A stretch of DNA of 64,000 nt from Furcasterigmium furcatum. Lineage: Eukaryota; Ascomycota; Sordariomycetes; Glomerellales; Plectosphaerellaceae. Shown piece by piece: positions 30,445-40,648 of the stretch. The position numbers were made by a program, and so were the translations under genes. Within the stretch, counting starts at the first letter, position 1; every line of letters begins with the position of its first letter. The notes under the pieces were generated by a model that was not told the origin of the DNA, searched no databases, and saw nothing but the letters and a program-made list of their open reading frames with translations. The stretch spans positions 4,242,082 through 4,306,081 of the forward strand of contig BCIA01000004.1 in NCBI GenBank assembly GCA_001599815.1. The letters are read 5' to 3'.

Positions 30445-32673
30445 TCAGGCGGGTCTCTGACCATCCCGGTCCTGACTCCCATCAGCGGCCCGCCTGTCAG
30501 TGCTGCCGTCGTCATCCTCATCAGCCGGCAGCCCTCCTGGCATGCCCTGGGCATCACTAGCAGTTTGCGCTCCTTGTCCCCTTGTCCCGTAGAACGAGTT
30601 GAGAAGGTCCGTCAACATTGTGCGGAATCCCCCTTGTGAGCGTGAGCCACCATCTTCACCTGCGTACTGGTCGTCGTCGTCCTCGTCGAAGGCGCCCGGC
30701 ATTCTTCTCTGATCTCTGGGCTCCGTATCCTCTTGCAGGAGGCCTGGGGGCCTTTCTGCTTCATCGTCCTCGTCGAAATCGTCATCTTCATCGGGTATCA
30801 TGTCGAAGGGGTCGCCAAACTCGTCTTCGTCACCACCAGCGATCGGAGCACCTCCCCGCTGCTGCGCCCTCTCCATCTGGCGCCGCAGCCTCTCGAAAAA
30901 TGCGCGCCCCTGCGGTGTTTCGAGCAAGCCGTCCTCCCGCTGGGCCTGGTCTGACCAAGGTAGCCGCACGCCTTCGCTGGAGAATACGTTCTCCCCCAGC
31001 GGAGGCGGCAGAGGGTCAAACTCGTAATTGGGCTGCTGTGCCAGGATCGACCGCGGCACCCCGCCGATGAGCTTCGTGTTGCCCTCCAGAAACGCGAACC
31101 TCGCTGTTCGGAGGTCAGACGGGTCGTCCTTGGGAAGGTCTTTGATGTCGACCTTCTGCGCCAGCTTGACGGCCTCCTTAAGGATGGTGATGGCCGCGGG
31201 GTTGTCCCAGAGGTCCTTGGCTTGATTCAGATAGATATTTGTCCAGTACTGGCTGTCGCCAGGAGGCTTCACGCCCCATAGAGGCGGCGGAGGGTCCAGG
31301 TTGAGTTCGGAGAAGAGCGCGCAGTATAGCCAGGGCAACTTCTCCATGCCATCCACCGCAGCTTTCCGGGCAGCTTCTTGGTCGCCCAGCTGGAGGTGCG
31401 CGAGCACAACTGTCTGCTTCAAGTACTCGTCATCAGTCTCGCCGGTCATGTGCTCAGGGGAAGCACAGAAATCGATGAGCCACTGGGCCTGCCTCGCCCT
31501 CATGGCAAGGGGGTGAAGAAAGTTCTTCATCGCATAAGGGTCGTTCGGGTTCATGCTGTACAGCAGCTTGGCCCATTCCAGCGCAGTCCGATATGTGCCC
31601 TTGCGGATCAGACTCTTCAGGTAATGATACCCTGCTAGCCAGAATTCGCGGTTCTCCGGCCGCCGGAAATCCAGGCGAGCCTTGCCCTTCTCGACTTTCT
31701 GTCGGAACGCTGACGTGGTGACCCTTCCAAAGGTGAAAAGCGCCCTCTCGCAGAGATCAGCGGCGAGGGCTGCATTTTGGTCCTGAGTGGCGATTTTGCT
31801 GACTTGAAGCAATGTCGTAATGTGATACGGCTGCTCGCGCAGTAGCGATACCATGTTCATTGGCTCGCCCATCTGCACCATGTGGAAGAACAGGATCTGC
31901 GTCTTATCGTACTCCCCGTCGTGATGGAAGGTAAACTCCGTGAGCACTCCGTCGCCGCCCTTCCTGACCTCCTTCATAGTAAGCCCAGCAGCGGTAGCTC
32001 GCGGCCAGTAGTCCTTGCCCTGGATGAATATGTTCCGCCGCAAGGAGATCTCAGGCAGTTTGTATTTCGGATGGCCTCTCAAAGCCTGCTCAAGGTTGAG
32101 CTGTTGTGCACCCCCTCTGCCGAGACGGCGCATCTCTGCCGCCTGCTCTGCTTGCTCCTCCTGCGTGGCAGAGTCGATCGCGTCTCTGCCGAACAGGCTT
32201 CGCATTTCGTTGATCGCTTTGAGGTGGTACGTGTCGATCTGGAGGAGTTCGTCTACGGCCCTGCCATGGCTGCCTTGGCCGTCTGCAGCGGTCGCGGATG
32301 AGCGCTCGATCTTGAGCTCTTGAAGTGCGCGATCGATCTCATCCTCGCCATTCCCTTCTGCCTCGACTTCTTCCTTGGCCGCGGCCTCCTTCTTCTTCGC
32401 TTTCTTCTTCTTCTTGCTCTTCTTCTTCGCCGGCTGTGGTGTCGGTTCGGGCTCGGATTCCTCCTTTGGCTGGGCTTCTACCTCGTCGTCTGTCTTTTCT
32501 CCGTTCTCTTCATCGTCATCGCCACCGAGAGCTGCAAAGAGACTCTGCCTCGGTTTGGCGGGAAAGGGTTCCGGCGCTTCATCTCCGCTGGTGTCTTCGT
32601 CCTCGGGCTTGTCTTGTTGCAGTTGGTCGAGTTGCCTCTGTTTCTGCAACTTCCTAAGCTGTCTGCTGGACAT
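30445..32673 (-). CDS. rqc1: TCF25/Rqc1 family protein
   Basis: Member of the ribosome quality-control complex that helps mark stalled nascent chains for degradation (Rqc1 in yeast, TCF25/NULP1 in animals). One exon of 742 residues. The N-terminus is acidic and lysine-rich with a KKKSKKKKKAKKKE stretch. The Tcf25 core follows: DTYHLKAINEMRSLFGRDAI, KDYWPRATAAGLTM, then the helical repeat LLYSMNPNDPYAMKNFLHPL. The C-terminus is acidic and disordered (DEDDDFDEDDEAERPPG). The start codon follows a TTAGGGTT box 24 bp upstream, suggesting a short leader and shared control with ribosomal genes. The length is typical of filamentous-fungal members. Confidence 0.93.
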   Translation of the reverse strand: MSSRQLRKLQKQRQLDQLQQDKPEDEDTSGDEAPEPFPAKPRQSLFAALGGDDDEENGEKTDDEVEAQPKEESEPEPTPQPAKKKSKKKKKAKKKEAAAKEEVEAEGNGEDEIDRALQELKIERSSATAADGQGSHGRAVDELLQIDTYHLKAINEMRSLFGRDAIDSATQEEQAEQAAEMRRLGRGGAQQLNLEQALRGHPKYKLPEISLRRNIFIQGKDYWPRATAAGLTMKEVRKGGDGVLTEFTFHHDGEYDKTQILFFHMVQMGEPMNMVSLLREQPYHITTLLQVSKIATQDQNAALAADLCERALFTFGRVTTSAFRQKVEKGKARLDFRRPENREFWLAGYHYLKSLIRKGTYRTALEWAKLLYSMNPNDPYAMKNFLHPLAMRARQAQWLIDFCASPEHMTGETDDEYLKQTVVLAHLQLGDQEAARKAAVDGMEKLPWLYCALFSELNLDPPPPLWGVKPPGDSQYWTNIYLNQAKDLWDNPAAITILKEAVKLAQKVDIKDLPKDDPSDLRTARFAFLEGNTKLIGGVPRSILAQQPNYEFDPLPPPLGENVFSSEGVRLPWSDQAQREDGLLETPQGRAFFERLRRQMERAQQRGGAPIAGGDEDEFGDPFDMIPDEDDDFDEDDEAERPPGLLQEDTEPRDQRRMPGAFDEDDDDQYAGEDGGSRSQGGFRTMLTDLLNSFYGTRGQGAQTASDAQGMPGGLPADEDDDGSTDRRAADGSQDRDGQRPA

Positions 32674-33325
32674 GGTGATTTCGCGCTATCGCGGTCTTAG
32701 GGTTCGGCTGGTCGAGGTGTCAGTGGACAGCAGGCGCTGTTGAAACTTCTGAGATCTATGCATGCCAAATGTGTCACGCCGGTATTATATGACGTTGGTG
32801 GGGTAGTGGGGGAAACGGAGGTTTACTGATAAGATAAGAGGCTTGTGAATCGAGCTCCGTCTCTCAGTTGAGCACAAGGTTGCGAATGAACTGAACATCA
32901 CCATTTTACATCAATGTCTGGCTCGCAATAGTTTTTTTGGACTCTATACCAAGAGTAGCAAATCGTCGAATGTGCTCAAGGGGTATAATTTCTGGCGCTG
33001 AGTACCTCGTGTCGAGTGAACCCGCTCATCAATCGTCCTCCCATCAACCAGCTATTGCTCCGTCGACGTCTGCATCATCGACCCGTTATCATTGTCTCGT
33101 AAAAAGCCTGTCCAGCCGAACCCCTTGCCCATCGCTCGAAAGATGCAAGATCAACTTTTCTTGCTTGGGATGCCAACGTGCCAAACTCCCTGGACGCATG
33201 CCCAAACCCCATGTGATGATGATGATACATGATACAGAGTGATATACTCAAGAGTGCTGAAAAAACTCTCTGCGAAAGCCGCATCCCAACGTTGGTCCTA
33301 GGGGAGACCGTATGTTTCGAATCTC
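32674..33325. other. Intergenic region with TCF25 promoter
   Basis: Contains the telomere-like box at 32697-32704 and otherwise no gene-like sequence; the right part is the 3' flank of the Scd6 gene. Confidence 0.5.
32697..32704. promoter_or_regulatory. Telomere-like box TTAGGGTT upstream of TCF25
   Basis: Located 24 bp before the ATG on the plus-strand reading (AACCCTAA on the gene strand). Same motif type as at 25373 and 35331. Confidence 0.45.
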
Positions 33326-35323
33326 CTAGTTCTGGGCCGGGGCCTGTGGCGACTGGCCGCCACGGCCACGGTAACCGCCGCCGCCGACTCCGCCACGACC
33401 ACGGCCATAGCCACGGCCACGACCACGTCCCCTACCACGGTAGTTCCTGTAACCGCCGTCAACGCTGCCCTGGCCGAACGTCTCCATGTTCTTGCGCTGC
33501 TCCTCGCCACGCCACTCGCGACCGCCGGGCTTCTGCCCATTGTTATCCGCACGGTCCTTGGCTTCGCTAGAAATGTTGTCGAAGAAGGAAGACTTCTTGT
33601 TATATGCCGTAGCAGAGGTTTCGTCGGACGCTTCGGCGGCATGATCCGCCGCAGCAGGCTCGGGAAGGGGGGAGCCGGCGATGGCCTCCTTGACCAGGTC
33701 CGTCTTGTTGAACTTGGCATTTGCCTCGTCGAAATCAAAGTCCGAGTCAGGTACCTCCACCTTGGCCTGCTGTGGGCGTCCGCCACGTCCGCGGCCACGA
33801 CCTGGCTGTCCGCCACGAGCCGCATTGACCCGCATCTCGTCAACCTTCTTGGTCAGGTTGTCCATAGGTCCATTGCCAACAGGGAAAGCAGGGGCATGGG
33901 GTTGGGGTTGGGGGGCGCCGGCGCCGGCGTTCAGATTCGCCATGGCCACAGCAACGGCGGCCTTTGCTGCTTGAGTCGCGTCCCGGATGCTAGCGTTTGT
34001 GGGGCCGGTGGCCTTCACCGCGACTTGCGCAACAGCAGCGTCGGATGCCTGAGCCTGTGCCGGCTTCTGGCCGGTAAGGGGAACCACGGGCACGACGCGG
34101 GTGTTCTTGGGGCCAGTCGGCACAGCCTTGTTTCCTGCAGCTTGCGGCCGGGCTGCGTCCAGAGTGGCAGCAGTGGCTTTGACTTCCTCAACAGAAGGCT
34201 TGGACTCAACAGGTGGTGTAGGTGCGCCAGGCTGGGGAGCCTGCTGCTGCTGCTGCGAGACCGACTTGGGCCGGGACGCACCCTGGGGTGTGGGGGTGGC
34301 GTGCTGTCGCGCAGGGCCTGCGGGCTTCTGGTTCTGTGCGCCCTGAGGGGGGGGTGCCTGGCCAGGAGGGCCTTGGCCTGGGATGGACTGCTCTGGGCCA
34401 GGGCCAGGGGGCATAGGTTGGCCGGGAGGGAATTGGAAGTTGTTGGCGTTCCACTGGCCGGGGGGGTGAGGGAATCCCGGGCCAGGGTGACCAGGAGGGA
34501 ACCAGCCGGGAGGCGGGGGGTATGGCATGTTGCCAGCAGGGCCGGGTCCCGGGCCGCCTCGGCCACCTGGGCCAGCAGGGCCCCAAGGCCCCGGCGGAGG
34601 GTAGAAGTTGTTCTGGTTGAAAGGAGGCTGTCCGAAGCCAGGCTGACCGGGCTGGCCGGGCTGACCGGGCGGCTGCTGGTTGGGCCGATCGGCGCCAGGG
34701 CGGGCGCGAGCCTGTCAGGATTCCAAGGTCAGCTATGGCCATCATGACTGCAGCAGGAACGAGATAGAGAGAAGCCTAGGAATCAGAAGGAAGGCAACGG
34801 AAAATTTCGACATCGTTTTTGCGCTTTTCCGACAAGACGATAAAGGTTTACATCCGCAATATTTCATCATGAAGGCAAGGTTGGGGAAATGCTGGGCTGG
34901 AGCAAGACTTACGCCGACGATCGCAGGGTCCTCGGGCATGGGAGGGGGCACATTCTCCTTGACGCCAGGAGTCTCCTCGATGCGAAGATCCTTGACATCA
35001 CTGCCACGGAAGATGATGTACTCGTAAACCTGATCCGAAGGTGCTATCTCCTCCTCAGGACGGCCCTTCCGACCTTCGGTACCGAAGGACCTAACGTTCT
35101 CGAGAGAAACGGTCGACTCTTCTGAGTTGATTTCGTGGAGGACACCGACATAGCTGTCGCGCGCGATTAGTGACCCGAGGCAAGCCCGATCGGAGGGCTG
35201 ATCTGGCTTACCGGATGTCGCTCTTGGAGATGAGCGAAATACGAGATCTGTCAAGATGTCGCTGTCAGTCAATTGATCAGGACACCCAGCTCGGTTGCTG
35301 CCGTACCCTAAGAATTCGGACAT
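33326..35323 (-). CDS. scd6: Scd6/Lsm14 family P-body protein
   Basis: Translation repressor and decapping activator that binds eIF4G and Dhh1. Exons 35307-35323, 35212-35247, 34913-35153 and 33326-34711 give 559 residues. The divided LSm domain is MSEFLG + SRISLISKSDIR + YVGVLHEINSEESTVSLENV. After a Pro/Gly/Gln-rich linker come all three signature boxes: FDF (SDFDFDEANAKFNK), FFD (KSSFFDNISSEAKD) and TFG (EEQRKNMETFGQGS), then an RGG-rich tail (GRGRGRGRGYGRGRG). The 36-nt second exon is supported by the unbroken LSm strand it restores. Intron 3 is longer (201 nt). A TTAGGGTT box lies 8 bp upstream of the ATG. The central CAG/CTG-type repeat encodes polyglutamine (QQQQQ). Confidence 0.94.
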
Positions 35324-35866
35324 CTCGAGATTAGGGTTGCGTTCAGCACGCAACAAGCTCCAGGGACTTGAAAAGGGAAATAAGAAAAAGAAGAATGCGG
35401 CAAGGGTATCGGAACCGCAAATAAAAATTGCCTCTGGAAGCGCAGCGGCAGTAATGGAAGGATATCCAGGCGCGCGTGTGGGAGGAGGGAGAAGAGGAGA
35501 GGTAGGTGTTTGCCGTGTGGAGGAGTTTTGAGCAGGTGTCAAAAAGCTCGGAGGCTGAAAAGAAGGCTGGGTCGGGTGGCTTCATTGGTTGGCGGAGACC
35601 TGGAGCGGCGCCGCAGGCAGGGAACGAGACTTGGGTTGAGAACCTAGCGCGTGCACGTGACCTGGCCAAAAAGAGATGGAAGGCATGGGATGTAATACAC
35701 GCTTTGACGCTTCAATCGATTCACAGAGGGGGAACAAGAATCAATTCACTTGAATGCAGTTATTTACTGCATTTTCATCCGAAGCCGAATTCCCCGAACG
35801 CCTTGCACCTCTGACCAAGATCCATCCACTCGCACCACTCACTGCCATGGCATAATTCTGGAGCTA
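35324..35866. other. Intergenic region, Scd6 promoter
   Basis: Starts with the telomere-like box at 35331-35338. The remainder carries no coding signal; a CACGTG core is present at about 35655. Confidence 0.5.
35331..35338. promoter_or_regulatory. Telomere-like box TTAGGGTT upstream of Scd6
   Basis: Eight bases before the Scd6 start codon, so it probably lies in the 5' leader or at the transcription start. Confidence 0.45.
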
Positions 35867-36424
35867 TTACTCCATCGCGCCCACGATGACCATCATGAAG
35901 AGCATGCCGACAATAGAACCAACACGACCGAATTCCAGCGAGCTAGCCGAGCTAACTTCATTGGCAGTCTCCGTGGGTGGGAATTCTAAGTTACGTTCCG
36001 TCAGTGTGGTTTTTAGCTGATACGAGGGGGCAACTTCATACGAAGGTGAATGTGTGAGTCCTTCGGAGAACACCTCATCGTCGGGGGGCAGCTTCGTGGT
36101 GGTGGGGAAGTTGATTGTGGAAGTGATGGTACCAGGGGCGGAGACAGACTCAGGTACAGTGGCCGTAGTGTCGGTGGGAGTCGCTGTGACGATGGAAGAG
36201 CAGAGGAGAGAATAAGCGTTGTACTGCTGCTGGCTTCCGCAAGGAGAGACCAGCTCCTCGTTGGCGAGCGCATCCTGAAACTTGATGCAGATGTCTTCGA
36301 GATTGGAGGAGCTTGCGTCGATGGCATCGATATTCGATAAGAGGCAATGGGTTGGCGAGGCCTCCGCCATGGGTATTACGCCCAGCAGAGCCGTGATCAC
36401 GATGATGGTGATAACGTGCTGCAT
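35867..36424 (-). CDS. Small secreted, probably GPI-anchored protein of unknown function
   Basis: No family recognised. 185 residues, single exon. The N-terminus is a clear signal peptide (MQHVITIIVITALLGVIP, with AEA before Ser). The mature N-terminal region has four cysteines (THC, EDIC, SPC, SLLC) that could form two disulfides. A Thr/Ser/Pro-rich segment (TATPTDTTATVPES) suggests O-glycosylation. The C-terminus is hydrophobic (GRVGSIVGMLFMMVIVGA) with only Met-Glu after it, compatible with a GPI signal or a single membrane helix. The ATG at 36424 is chosen because it begins the signal peptide; the frame is open further upstream. No splice sites are needed. A cell-wall or apoplastic protein is likely. 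Confidence 0.68.
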   Translation of the reverse strand: MQHVITIIVITALLGVIPMAEASPTHCLLSNIDAIDASSSNLEDICIKFQDALANEELVSPCGSQQQYNAYSLLCSSIVTATPTDTTATVPESVSAPGTITSTINFPTTTKLPPDDEVFSEGLTHSPSYEVAPSYQLKTTLTERNLEFPPTETANEVSSASSLEFGRVGSIVGMLFMMVIVGAME

Positions 36425-36974
36425 CTTTATACGATGTTGATACAGAATGGCGGAGTGGAAGAGGCGGGAGTACATTACAGTGTAGCACAGATGATTCCGG
36501 TGAGAGTTGAAGAAAACGATGGAGGGACCGGACAGAAATGACCTGGAGCTGGCCAAGTCGGAGGCGTGGGTGTTCGTGCCTTCCCGCCCCGAGATGCCTA
36601 TGTAGGTGCGTCGTGGTGAGGAAGGAGCACACCGACCTCGCTCCTGCCCCGAGACAATGGCCGGTCACCTTGCCGGGTCGGTCCCAGAGGAGGTTCTGAT
36701 CTAGTTGATCAGTCATCTTATGCTCTCTTCACTGCTGCTCGGGCTGAATAGGGCTGTTATTAAGGCCATCTCGACCTGGGTCCAACCTATCTCGACGAGC
36801 TCCATGCTTTCTGAACGGTGCAGCCTATCGATGTGAGGATCACTGGCCAGGACATTGCAGCACAATCACATCACTGACTCCGGAGAAGCAGGATGCTGCC
36901 TCAAGGTGAACGATGAATGATGAATTCCTCTTATCATACCTTCTATCACATCCCATCCACATACCTAAATGCCT
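36425..36974. other. Intergenic region, no gene seen
   Basis: Promoter of the secreted-protein gene and 3' flank of glutathione reductase. Around 36765-36795 two close GGCCATCTCGAC/CCTATCTCGACG words resemble a piece of the dispersed repeat unit; too short to call. Confidence 0.4.
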
Positions 36975-38555
36975 CTATTTCAGCGTCACAAGCTCCTCCG
37001 CGCTCGTGGGATGAATAGCAACACAGCTGTCGAAATCGGCCTTCGTCGCGCCCATCTTCACCGCCACGCCGAAACCCTGCAGCATCTCGCCGCTTCCCAG
37101 GCCGAGGATGTGCAGGCCCACGACCTTCTCCTCGGGACCCTGGACGATGAGCTTATACGCCGTGGGGCCCTTCTGCTCAGGGTCCATCATGGCGTAGTAC
37201 ATGGCCGTGAAGTTGGTCTTGTAGATCTTGATGTTGTCCTTGCCGTACTTCTCGATGGCCTCGGGCTCCGTGAGGCCGATGCTGCCGACCTCGGGATGAG
37301 AAAAGACGACGGAGGGGATGTTCTCGTAGCTGAGGTGGCGGGTGGAGAACTCGGGAGGACCAAAGAGACGCTCGGCGAGACGGCGGCCGGCGGCGATGGC
37401 GACGGGGGTCAGCTCGACTTGGCCCGTGACATCGCCGAGGGCATAGATGTTGTCGAGGTTGGTGTTCTGGTAGTTATCGACCTTGATGTAGCCCTTCTCA
37501 TTGATGTTCAGGCCAATCCCCTCAAGGCCGATGTTGCTCGTGGCGGGGGTGCGGCCGATGGCCCAGATGAGATGGTCAAAGCCCGACTCGGTGGACTCGT
37601 TGCCCTCGCCGTCCCTGTAGGTGATAGAGAGCTTGCCGTCGGCGCCCTTCTCGACCTTGGTCGGCTGGCTGCGCTTGTGCAAGTTGACGCCGAGCCGCTC
37701 GTACTCGTTGGTCACGGTCTCCGATATCATGGGGTCGAAGTGGCGAAGGAAGGTGTCGTGGCGGATGAAGAGGTGCGTCTCGGTGCCCAGGGCGTTGAAC
37801 ATGCCGGCGAATTCGACGGCAATGTAGCCTGCGCCGACGAGGGCGACCTTCTTGGGCTGCGTTTCAATGTCGAAGAAGCCATCGCTGTTGGTGCCGAGCT
37901 CGGCGCCGGGGATCTTAGGAGGGGCGGTAGGGTTGCCGCCAGTCGCGATCAGGATCTTCTTCGCCTTGACGAGGGTCTTGGTGCCATCGTCGAGGGTGAC
38001 CTCGACCTCGTTCCTGCTCTTGACGGTGGCCCAGCCGTGCAGATAATCGACCTTGTCATTGTTCAAGTTGCGCTCGTAGATGCCATTCAGCCTCTTGATA
38101 TAGGCGTCACGTTTGGTCTTGAAGGACGTCCAGTCGAAGGGAGCAGTCTGGGAAACGCTGAAGCCGTACGACTTGGCTTGGTGGATGGTCTCGGCGATGG
38201 CAGCGGCGTTGAAGGTGACCTTTTTCGGTACGCATCTGTATGATTTTCTCGTCAGCCAAAGCCTCTCTGGACATAATTTTCTCCTCTGAACTTACCCAAC
38301 ATTGACGCATGTTCCTCCAAGCCTTGCGCCCTCCACGATCGTTGCCTTGATGCCGAACTGTGCGGAGGCCTTCCTCGCCGCTCCGAGGCCACCACTTCCT
38401 CCTCCAATGACCAGGAAATCGGTCTCCTTGGTGGTAATGGGCGCCATGCTGTGCGAGGTTGTCGATAGGTGCCGCTGAACAGATGCTATTCTTAATGGTG
38501 CCGCAGGTCGAGATGCCTCTGTAGACGCACGAACGAGAGTCCGTAATGCTTGCAT
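36975..38555 (-). CDS. glr1: Glutathione reductase (mitochondrial and cytosolic starts)
   Basis: FAD/NADPH enzyme that reduces glutathione disulfide. Exons 38296-38555 and 36975-38235 give 506 residues. The FAD loop is VIGGGSGGLGAARKA. The redox disulfide is C83 and C88 (GGTCVNVGCVPKK), and the intron falls in the Gly codon between them. The NADPH fold is VALVGAGYIAVEFAG. The second FAD motif is NIYALGDVT. The C-terminal active-site end is HPTSAEELVTL. The first ATG (38555) opens an Arg/Ser/Ala-rich presequence without acidic residues in its first part (MQALRTLVRASTEASRP). A second in-frame ATG at 38447 (MAPITTKE) starts right before the fold. Yeast Glr1 uses two starts to reach mitochondria and cytosol, so the same is inferred here. 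Confidence 0.95.
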
Positions 38556-39095
38556 GGGCCTGGTGTTGAAGGAGACAGGAGGGGAGGGGCGTGGAGGGGT
38601 CGTTTCTCTTAAAGAGAAGAGCTGCGCGCGCTGCAGGTCGGTCGTGCGTTCGGCCGCCGGAGTGGGTGATGACGGAATCGAGGTTTGTGCCAATGAGCGG
38701 GCGAGATTGCGCTATTCCAAATGCTTCAGCAGCAGCTCCAATGCATGCAGATGAATCAGCGGCGCACGCAAGCAACCAAAAGAACGGCGTGTTGAAGGAG
38801 TAAGTAATCGGAGGGACGGCAGCCCCGAAGGTGGGGACCGGAGCTTGAACCAATTCGTCTTCCAGTTCGACTTTCTTACAAATTCGACCCCGGTGCCGAG
38901 GCATGACCAAGCCTCCGGCCGCCGACTGCTCGGTGCCACCTCCCGGTCATTTTCAAAACTCCGACCGAGGCTTGGAAGTGTATAACATTCAATGACTTGT
39001 GAGCGCCGTGGATGCGTACAGAATCAATGGGGTATCATTCTTAGAAAGAAACGACATCTGCAAGCCAGCTGGTATCTTGCGCCACCGCGACTCGC
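38556..39095. other. Intergenic region, no gene seen
   Basis: Promoter of glutathione reductase on the left and 3' flank of the RecQ helicase on the right; no other feature supported. Confidence 0.5.
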
Positions 39096-40648
39096 TCAGT
39101 AATCACCATACCCATCATATCGACCATGTTCAGCCTGAGTACTGACCCATTCCTCATCAGCCAATCCCCTCACAAGCCTCCGTCGTAAGTCGTATGGATC
39201 TTTGTGCCAGTCGCAGGCGAAGTCGCACTGCGGCGTCGTCGTCTCCCCGAAGTATTTGCAAATCTGGGCATGGCGACAGGAGTTCGTCTCCTCACAGTAC
39301 ATGGCCAATGCCTGGAGGCTCTTCAGCTGCGACGCGACGTTGGACCCAGCGCCGGACCCCGCGCCCTTCTTGACCATGCCTTGTACGCGCTGCAGGTCCT
39401 CACGACTGTAGTACAGAAAGCAGTAGCTCGCGTTACCGTCTCGGCCCGCTCGGCCGGCCTCTTGGTAGTAGCCCTCGAAGGACTTGGGCAACCTCCAGTG
39501 TACCACGAAGCGCACATTCTCCTTGTCGATTCCCATGCCGAACGCCGTCGTTGCCACGATAATATCGTAGCCCGGCTCGTTGTTCACCCATCTGGCCAGC
39601 GTTTGCTCCTTGGCTTCCCTGGATAGCTTGGCATGGAATGGGCGCGCTCCGATGCCTTCTTGTGTGAGTTGGGTTGCCAAGGCCTCGCACTCGTCCCGAG
39701 AAATCGTGTAGATGATGCCCGATACCGTATGCCGCTCGCCTTGCGCTTCCAGCTCGGCCTTCCGTGGCTCAGCGCTTCTCCTGCCATGTACGCTGCGGAT
39801 CCAGCCGAGGAAATCCGACATGCGATCCTCTTGGTCCTTGGTGTACCGAATTTCGAGGTGAAGGTTGGGACGGTGTGCGCTCATCACGAAGGATTTGAGC
39901 TTGTCGTTCGACACACCGAGCGTTGATAGGATGTCCTCCCTCACGACAGGGTTCGCAGTTGCCGTAAGGCACATGATGGGCACGTCGGGAAAGTTTTGCC
40001 GAAACCATGATAGGCGCTTGAAGTCTTTGCGAAAGTCGTGGCCCCATTCCGAGATGCAGTGGGCCTCATCAATCACGACACGGGCCAATTCGCACTGCTC
40101 ATGGACCAGTGTAAGGCGATTACGGAATCCGTCCAGGGAGCAGAGCTCTGGGGTGACGTAGAGGAGTCTGGTCCGCGGATGACCGCTGGCGAGGTCTCTG
40201 TTGATACGGTCCCTCTCGGCAGGCAATGTGTTGCTGTTGAGGGAGCTGGCGTCAATGTTCGCAGCCCGGAGCTGTTCCACTTGATTCATCTGAACAACCG
40301 ATGTCAGCAAGACCAGCACGAGTAACGAGTAGCAGGGGTTTGTGTCAAGGCGTCGAGAGACCGCGATTGGTTCGGCCACCCGTGTCACAACGGCTGCTGG
40401 GATGATTGTCCTACCATGAGGCTGAGAAGGGGCGACACGACGATGGAAATGCCTTGGTCTATGCATGCCGGTAGTTGGAAGCAGAGGCTCTTGCCGAAGG
40501 AAGTGGCCGCCTGCACGAACACATCGTGGCCGTCAAGCGCGGCGGTGATGATTTCTCTCTGCTGTGGCCTGAAGCCCTGCTTCTTGAATTGACGCCGAAG
40601 GGTAAAGTCAATATCGACGCAAGAGTTGCTTCTTGAAAGAGCGGGCAT
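39096..40648 (-). CDS. Short RecQ-family DNA helicase
   Basis: ATP-dependent 3'-5' DNA helicase for genome maintenance. Exons 40415-40648 and 39096-40289 give 475 residues, so it is a compact form without the long N-terminal region of Sgs1/QDE-3 or a visible HRDC domain. Motif 0 is FRPQQREII. The Walker A reads ATSFGKS (T49-S54) instead of the usual TGSGKS. Then SPLLSLM, DEAHCISEWGHDFRKDF (Walker B), CLTATANP, HRPNL, TTAFGMGID and QEAGRAGRDG follow in order. The RecQ zinc region uses YCEETNSCR and QCDFACDWH. The 125-nt intron splits LSLM from MNQVEQL. The gene is divergent from Sog2 over 1.5 kb. Confidence 0.92.

Noticed and set aside
33641..34747. Open frame of 368 codons on the plus strand
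   Set aside because: Antisense shadow of the Scd6 gene, whose FDF, FFD and TFG boxes are clear on the other strand.
36765..36795. Possible fourth fragment of the dispersed repeat (GGCCATCTCGAC, CCTATCTCGACG)
   Set aside because: Two short words without the shared edges of copies A-C; too little to separate from chance.
36969..38243. Open frame of 424 codons on the plus strand
   Set aside because: It lies wholly antisense to glutathione reductase, reads as low-complexity Val/Gly/Leu/Asp sequence, and results from the GC-ending codon use of the real gene.
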